A DNA stretch of 46,239 nt, taken from Moorena sp. SIO3H5. GTDB taxonomy: Bacteria; Cyanobacteriota; Cyanobacteriia; Cyanobacteriales; Coleofasciculaceae. This document shows, in pieces, positions 41,825 through 46,239 of the stretch; within the stretch, counting starts at the first letter, position 1; every line of letters begins with the position of its first letter. The position numbers were made by a program, and so were the translations under genes. Where the stretch lies: contig NZ_JAAHHS010000029.1 in the NCBI RefSeq assembly GCF_010692395.1, positions 1,621-47,859 of the forward strand, in the 5' to 3' direction. The notes beneath the pieces were generated by a model. It searched no databases and was not told the origin of the DNA. It saw only the letters and a list, made by a program, of their open reading frames with translations.

Positions 41825-44800
41825 ATGAACACAACTCCTCCCAAGATTAAAGGCTATTGCATCACTGACCTGGTCTACCATGGGTCGAGAACTGTAGTTT
41901 ATCGTGGCACTAGGACCAATGACCAAAAACCAGTAGTACTAAAACTCCTCAATAATCCCTATCCCACCTTCCAGGAACTGGTCCAGTTCCGCAATCAGTA
42001 CACCATTGCCAAAAATCTTGACCATCCCGGCATTATCAAAATCTATAGCTTGGAGTCCTACCAAAATACGTTGGTATTGGTGATGGAAGACTTTGGTGGC
42101 ATCTCCATCGAAGAGTATACCACCTTAAGCTTTGACCTCAGAAATATACAGGAATTTCTCGACATCGCCATCCAAATAGCCTCGATCCTGGATGAACTCT
42201 ATCGCCACCGAGTCATCCATAAAGACATCAAGCCTAGGAATATCCTGATTAATCCCACTACCAGTCACGTCAAACTGATTGACTTCAGTATTGCCTCCTT
42301 ACTGCCCAAAGAAAGCCAAATCCTAATTAGCCCTAACTGCCTCGAAGGTACCCTAGCTTATCTGTCTCCGGAACAAACTGGACGAATGAATCGGGGAATT
42401 GACTACCGCAGTGACTTTTATTCGACGGGGATAACCTTCTACAAGCTGCTCAGCACAGAGTTACCCTTTAGCACTACTGACCCGATGGAGTTGGTTCACT
42501 GTCATATTGCTAAACAACCAGTAGCTGCACACGAGCGTAACCGAGCTATTCCCCCAATCCTGTCGGAAATTATCAGTAAACTGATGGCAAAAAATGCTGA
42601 AGACCGTTATCAGAGTGCTTTGGGGCTCAAGTATGACTTAGAACAGTGTTCGGAACAGTGGCACAGATTTGGGGCGATCGCTGATATTAAGTTGGGCAGT
42701 CGAGATATTTGTGATCGCTTCGTAATTCCGGAAAAACTCTACGGGCGTCAAGGCGAAGTAGATACCCTACTCGCCACCTTTGAGCGAGTTACTCAAGGAG
42801 CTACAGAAATGATTCTGGTAGCGGGCTTTTCCGGCATTGGTAAAACCGCTGTAGTCAATGAAGTCCAAAAACCGATTGTGCGGCAGCGGGGTTACTTCAT
42901 CCAAGGTAAGTTTGACCAGTTCCAGCGTAATATTCCCTTTAGTGCCATAGTCGTTGCACTGCGGGACTTGATGGAACAATTACTCACCGAAACTGATGCC
43001 CAACTGCAACAGTGGAAAGCACAAATTCTGTCTGCTGTGGGTGAGAATGGCCAAGTGATGGTGGATGTGATTCCAGAATTAGAAGGGATTATCGGCAAAC
43101 AGCCTCCTGCTCCTGAACTGTCTGGTACGGCAGCCCAAAATCGGTTTAATTTGCTCTTTAGTAAATTTATCCAAGTGTTCACCACTAAGGAACATCCCCT
43201 GGTGATTTTCCTCGATGACTTGCAGTGGGCAGATTCTGCTTCGTTGAAGTTACTGCAATTGTTGATAGCAGAAACTAATACCATACATCTACTGCTAATT
43301 GGTGCTTATCGAGATAATGAGGTAAATCCTACTCATCCGTTGATGGTCACCTTGTCCGAGATGGCCAACCTTGGCGTTTCACTCAATACCATTACCCTTG
43401 AACCCCTGAGCAAATCCGACTTAAACCATCTGATTGCCGATACCCTGACTTGTGGGATAGAACTGGCGGAACCCCTAACCGAACTAGTGGCTCAGAAAAC
43501 CAAAGGAAATCCGTTTTTTGCTACCCAATTCCTGAAATCCCTCCATCACGACCGATTAATCACTTTTAATTTTGAGCAAGGGTATTGGCAGTGCGACATC
43601 GCTGAAATTAGATGCTTGGCCCTCACGGATGATGTGGTTGAATTTATGGCACTGCAGTTACAAAAGTTGCCAAAAGAAACTCAGGATGTCTTAAAACTAG
43701 CGGCTTGTATTGGCCACCAATTTGATTTAGATACCCTGGCCATTATCCATGATAAATCTCCAACTGAGACGGCAACTTCTTTATGGAAATCTCTGCAAGA
43801 AGGGTTGGTGTTACCCACCACGGAAATTTACAAATTTTTTACTGTTAATAGTAATTCCCCATCAAACACTGAAGAAAAATTATCCCAAAGCTCAATCCCG
43901 AATCACCAATCCCCAAGTTACAAGTTTTTACATGACCGAGTCCAGCAAGCGGCTTATTTTCTGATTCCTGAAGACCAGAAACAGTTAACTCACCTAACCA
44001 TTGGGCAACTGCTGTTGAAAAATATCCCCACAGCAGAACGAGAAGAAAAGATTTTTGATATTGTCAATCAGTTAAATTATGGTCTGGAGTTAATTAAAGA
44101 TCAAGCACAGCGAGATGAATTAGCTCAATTAAATCGTATTGCTGGAGAAAAAGCCAAGGGGGCCACGGCCTATGGGGCGGCTTTTAACTATTTAACAGTA
44201 GGTCTGGAATTGCTAGGGGAAAATAGCTGGCAACATCAGTATGACCTTAGCTTAGCTCTATATCAAGGTGCCGCCGAGGCCGCATACCTCAATACCGACT
44301 TTGAACAGATGGAGCAACTGGTAATGGTAGTTTTGGCACAAGGGAAAACACTACTGGACAAAATCACTGTCTATCAAGTCTTGATTGACGCCTATAAAGC
44401 CCAAAATCAGCTTGAGCAAGCCATTACCACCGGGCTGCAAGTGCTGAACCTATTGGGGATAGAACTGCCCCAACAGCCCAGTCCAGAAGATATTGAGCTG
44501 GCTCTAAACCAAACACAATCAGCTTTAGACGGTAAAGAGATTGAGGAGTTAATGGATTTTCCGGTGATGAGCGCACCGGAAAAACTAGCGGCGATGACTA
44601 TTCTCTCGCGACTCGCACCAATTACTTATATGACCCTACCTCTACTGTATCCGTTACTGGCTTTGAAACAGGTCAATCTCTCCGTGCAAGAGGGGAATTC
44701 TGCTCTGTCTGCTGTGTGCTATGCACATTATGGCATCTTGCTCTGGCAGGTCGGAGATATCAATGGCAACTATCGCTTCGGTCAACTGGCTCTGGAGTTA

Positions 44801-46239
44801 TTAGCACGGTTCAATGCTAAACAGCTTAAATGTACAGTACTGTATGTGGTCAATATCACCATAAAGCCCTGGAAAATGCATGTCAAAGAAACATTAACCT
44901 CGTTGCTAGACGCTTACTCTGTCGGGATAGAAACTGGAGATTTTGACAACTCTGCCGCCTCTGCGTTGATGTACTTAGAACATTCCTTTTGGCTCGGCAA
45001 AGAGCTGACTGAGCTTGACCAGACCTGTGCCAACTATCATCAAAGGATTGATCAACTCAAGCAAGAGATCCCACGTCAGCTTATTGCCATCACCTGGCAA
45101 GCAGTCTTAAACTTACTAGGACAAGCTGAAAATTCTTGCTGTTTAAAAGGTGAAGTCTACGACGAAGAGATCATGCTCCCGCTCCATCAGGAGTTCAATA
45201 ACCTCAGGGCACTTTACACCCTACACCTGAATAAATTATTTCTCTGTTATCTATTTCAGGATTATCAGCAAGCTTCGCAACAAGCCACCATTACCGAAAA
45301 TTATATAGATGGAGTACCAGCCCTTTTCATTTTTGCCCTTTTCTATTGGTACGATTCTCTAACTCGCTTAGCTCTCTATCCTAAACAGAATCACGCTCAA
45401 CAAAAACAAAGTTTAGATAAGATAGCTAAAAATCAACACAAGCTCAAAACATGGGCAGACCATGCCCCGATGAATTATTTGCACAAATTTTATTTAGTCG
45501 AAGCCGAGCGCTATCGTGTTTTGGGTCAAAAGCTGGAAGCCATAGAGTATTATGACCGCGCTATTGCTGGAGCAAAGGAAAACCAATACATCCAAGAAGA
45601 AGCCTTGGCTAATGAACTGGCGGCTAAATTCTATTTGGAGTGGGGTAAAGAAACTATTGCCCAAGCCTACCTAACTCGTGCCTACTATGGTTATAGCCAC
45701 TGGGGCGCAAAGGCTAAGGTGGAGGATTTAGAAATTCGCTATCCCCAATTTCTCAGTGCCATTCTTACCCAGAAAACTGTCAATATCAGCACCGACGAGA
45801 CGCTCACAAACCTTACCACTCAAGGAGTTAATACCACCACTAGCAATGCTTCAAGCACTTTGGATTTAGCTACGGTGATCAAAGCCGCCCAAGCTCTATC
45901 TGGGGAAATCCAGCTTGATCAGTTGCTCTCGACGTTGATGCAAGTGGTGATGGAAAATGCTGGAGCTGACAAATGTGCTCTGATTTTGGTTAAAGGTGAG
46001 AGGTTAGTGCTCCAGGCTATGAAAACCGCTAATCAACTCGCTTTAGTGGAATCTATGCCAGTAGAAGAAAGCCCAGATATTCCCCAAAGTGCGATCAATT
46101 ATGTTAAGCGGAAATTGGAAACCTTAGTTATCAATGATATTACCGTTGAGACTATCTTAGCTGCTGACCCCTATTTTATTCGTCAGCAACCCCGGAGTCT
46201 GATGTGTAGTCCCATCATCAATCAAGGTCAACTAATTGA
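41825..46239 (+). CDS. Ser/Thr protein kinase-AAA ATPase-GAF sensor protein (C-terminus off window)
   Basis: 1,471 codons are visible and the frame runs off the right edge. A protein kinase domain comes first: Lys40 in VVLKLL, HKDIKPRN (about 132-139), and DFS in place of DFG. A GTLAYLSPEQTGRMNRG activation region follows. Next is an AAA-type ATPase, with Walker A GFSGIGKT (about 334-341) and Walker B LVIFLDDLQWAD. A long helical, TPR-like region follows, and from about 1345 a helix leads into the start of a GAF domain. Full-length relatives usually end in a histidine kinase, expected beyond the window. ATG 41825 is chosen; ATG 41816 or GTG 41768 are in frame too. Confidence 0.9.
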   Translation, partial: MNTTPPKIKGYCITDLVYHGSRTVVYRGTRTNDQKPVVLKLLNNPYPTFQELVQFRNQYTIAKNLDHPGIIKIYSLESYQNTLVLVMEDFGGISIEEYTTLSFDLRNIQEFLDIAIQIASILDELYRHRVIHKDIKPRNILINPTTSHVKLIDFSIASLLPKESQILISPNCLEGTLAYLSPEQTGRMNRGIDYRSDFYSTGITFYKLLSTELPFSTTDPMELVHCHIAKQPVAAHERNRAIPPILSEIISKLMAKNAEDRYQSALGLKYDLEQCSEQWHRFGAIADIKLGSRDICDRFVIPEKLYGRQGEVDTLLATFERVTQGATEMILVAGFSGIGKTAVVNEVQKPIVRQRGYFIQGKFDQFQRNIPFSAIVVALRDLMEQLLTETDAQLQQWKAQILSAVGENGQVMVDVIPELEGIIGKQPPAPELSGTAAQNRFNLLFSKFIQVFTTKEHPLVIFLDDLQWADSASLKLLQLLIAETNTIHLLLIGAYRDNEVNPTHPLMVTLSEMANLGVSLNTITLEPLSKSDLNHLIADTLTCGIELAEPLTELVAQKTKGNPFFATQFLKSLHHDRLITFNFEQGYWQCDIAEIRCLALTDDVVEFMALQLQKLPKETQDVLKLAACIGHQFDLDTLAIIHDKSPTETATSLWKSLQEGLVLPTTEIYKFFTVNSNSPSNTEEKLSQSSIPNHQSPSYKFLHDRVQQAAYFLIPEDQKQLTHLTIGQLLLKNIPTAEREEKIFDIVNQLNYGLELIKDQAQRDELAQLNRIAGEKAKGATAYGAAFNYLTVGLELLGENSWQHQYDLSLALYQGAAEAAYLNTDFEQMEQLVMVVLAQGKTLLDKITVYQVLIDAYKAQNQLEQAITTGLQVLNLLGIELPQQPSPEDIELALNQTQSALDGKEIEELMDFPVMSAPEKLAAMTILSRLAPITYMTLPLLYPLLALKQVNLSVQEGNSALSAVCYAHYGILLWQVGDINGNYRFGQLALELLARFNAKQLKCTVLYVVNITIKPWKMHVKETLTSLLDAYSVGIETGDFDNSAASALMYLEHSFWLGKELTELDQTCANYHQRIDQLKQEIPRQLIAITWQAVLNLLGQAENSCCLKGEVYDEEIMLPLHQEFNNLRALYTLHLNKLFLCYLFQDYQQASQQATITENYIDGVPALFIFALFYWYDSLTRLALYPKQNHAQQKQSLDKIAKNQHKLKTWADHAPMNYLHKFYLVEAERYRVLGQKLEAIEYYDRAIAGAKENQYIQEEALANELAAKFYLEWGKETIAQAYLTRAYYGYSHWGAKAKVEDLEIRYPQFLSAILTQKTVNISTDETLTNLTTQGVNTTTSNASSTLDLATVIKAAQALSGEIQLDQLLSTLMQVVMENAGADKCALILVKGERLVLQAMKTANQLALVESMPVEESPDIPQSAINYVKRKLETLVINDITVETILAADPYFIRQQPRSLMCSPIINQGQLI

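Overview
The window looks like chromosomal DNA from a large-genome filamentous cyanobacterium, most like the Moorena/Lyngbya group. The evidence is repeated HIP1 octamers (GCGATCGC), long arrays of degenerate heptanucleotides (GGGAACA/GGGAATA/GGGAGTA), PEP-CTERM proteins, WD40-STAND and kinase-AAA-GAF signalling giants, and many small hairpin repeats scattered between and inside genes. The species call is inference.

Region 1 (1-15,243) is the most unusual part. It holds three same-strand paralogues of an architecture rarely discussed: an N-terminal CHAT (caspase-like) protease domain, one transmembrane helix, and a C-terminal type I periplasmic-binding-protein domain. Copy 1 is cut by the window edge. 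Copies 2 and 3 are complete, and all three keep the CHAT His and Cys. Copy 3 is the last gene of an apparent operon: sigma-70-like factor, DUF1822 protein, CHAT receptor. Copies 1 and 2 come from a tandem duplication that also copied the front of a neighbouring GRDP/TIGR04222-like membrane protein gene, leaving a truncated fragment. An IS200/IS605 element with two matching bulged-T hairpins sits at the junction. Its tnpB is broken by a 25-bp repeat-like insertion. A HigB-HigA toxin-antitoxin pair lies between copies 2 and 3.

Region 2 (15,244-25,708) has a PEP-CTERM exported protein, a small lipoprotein, a long leader with a good promoter and a possible structured RNA ahead of an SDR-family epimerase, and a 1,642-residue nSTAND ATPase with 14 WD40 repeats.

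Region 3 (25,709-28,371) is a redox and electrophile-response cluster: a thioredoxin-like peroxiredoxin, an HxlR regulator, and divergently an MdaB-like quinone reductase followed by a glutathione S-transferase. The HxlR/MdaB intergenic region contains an inverted repeat.

Region 4 (28,372-33,415) is a tandem duplication of an MscS-family channel gene together with its upstream region. One copy has gained a 51-bp palindrome just before the start codon.

Region 5 (33,613-46,239) carries an FG-GAP/UnbV PEP-CTERM protein, a CPBP membrane protease, a QueD/PTPS enzyme, class II fumarase, a small membrane protein, a cation-diffusion-facilitator-like transporter, and the first 1,471 codons of a Ser/Thr kinase-AAA ATPase-GAF sensor running off the right edge. 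No tRNA, rRNA or CRISPR array was found by eye.
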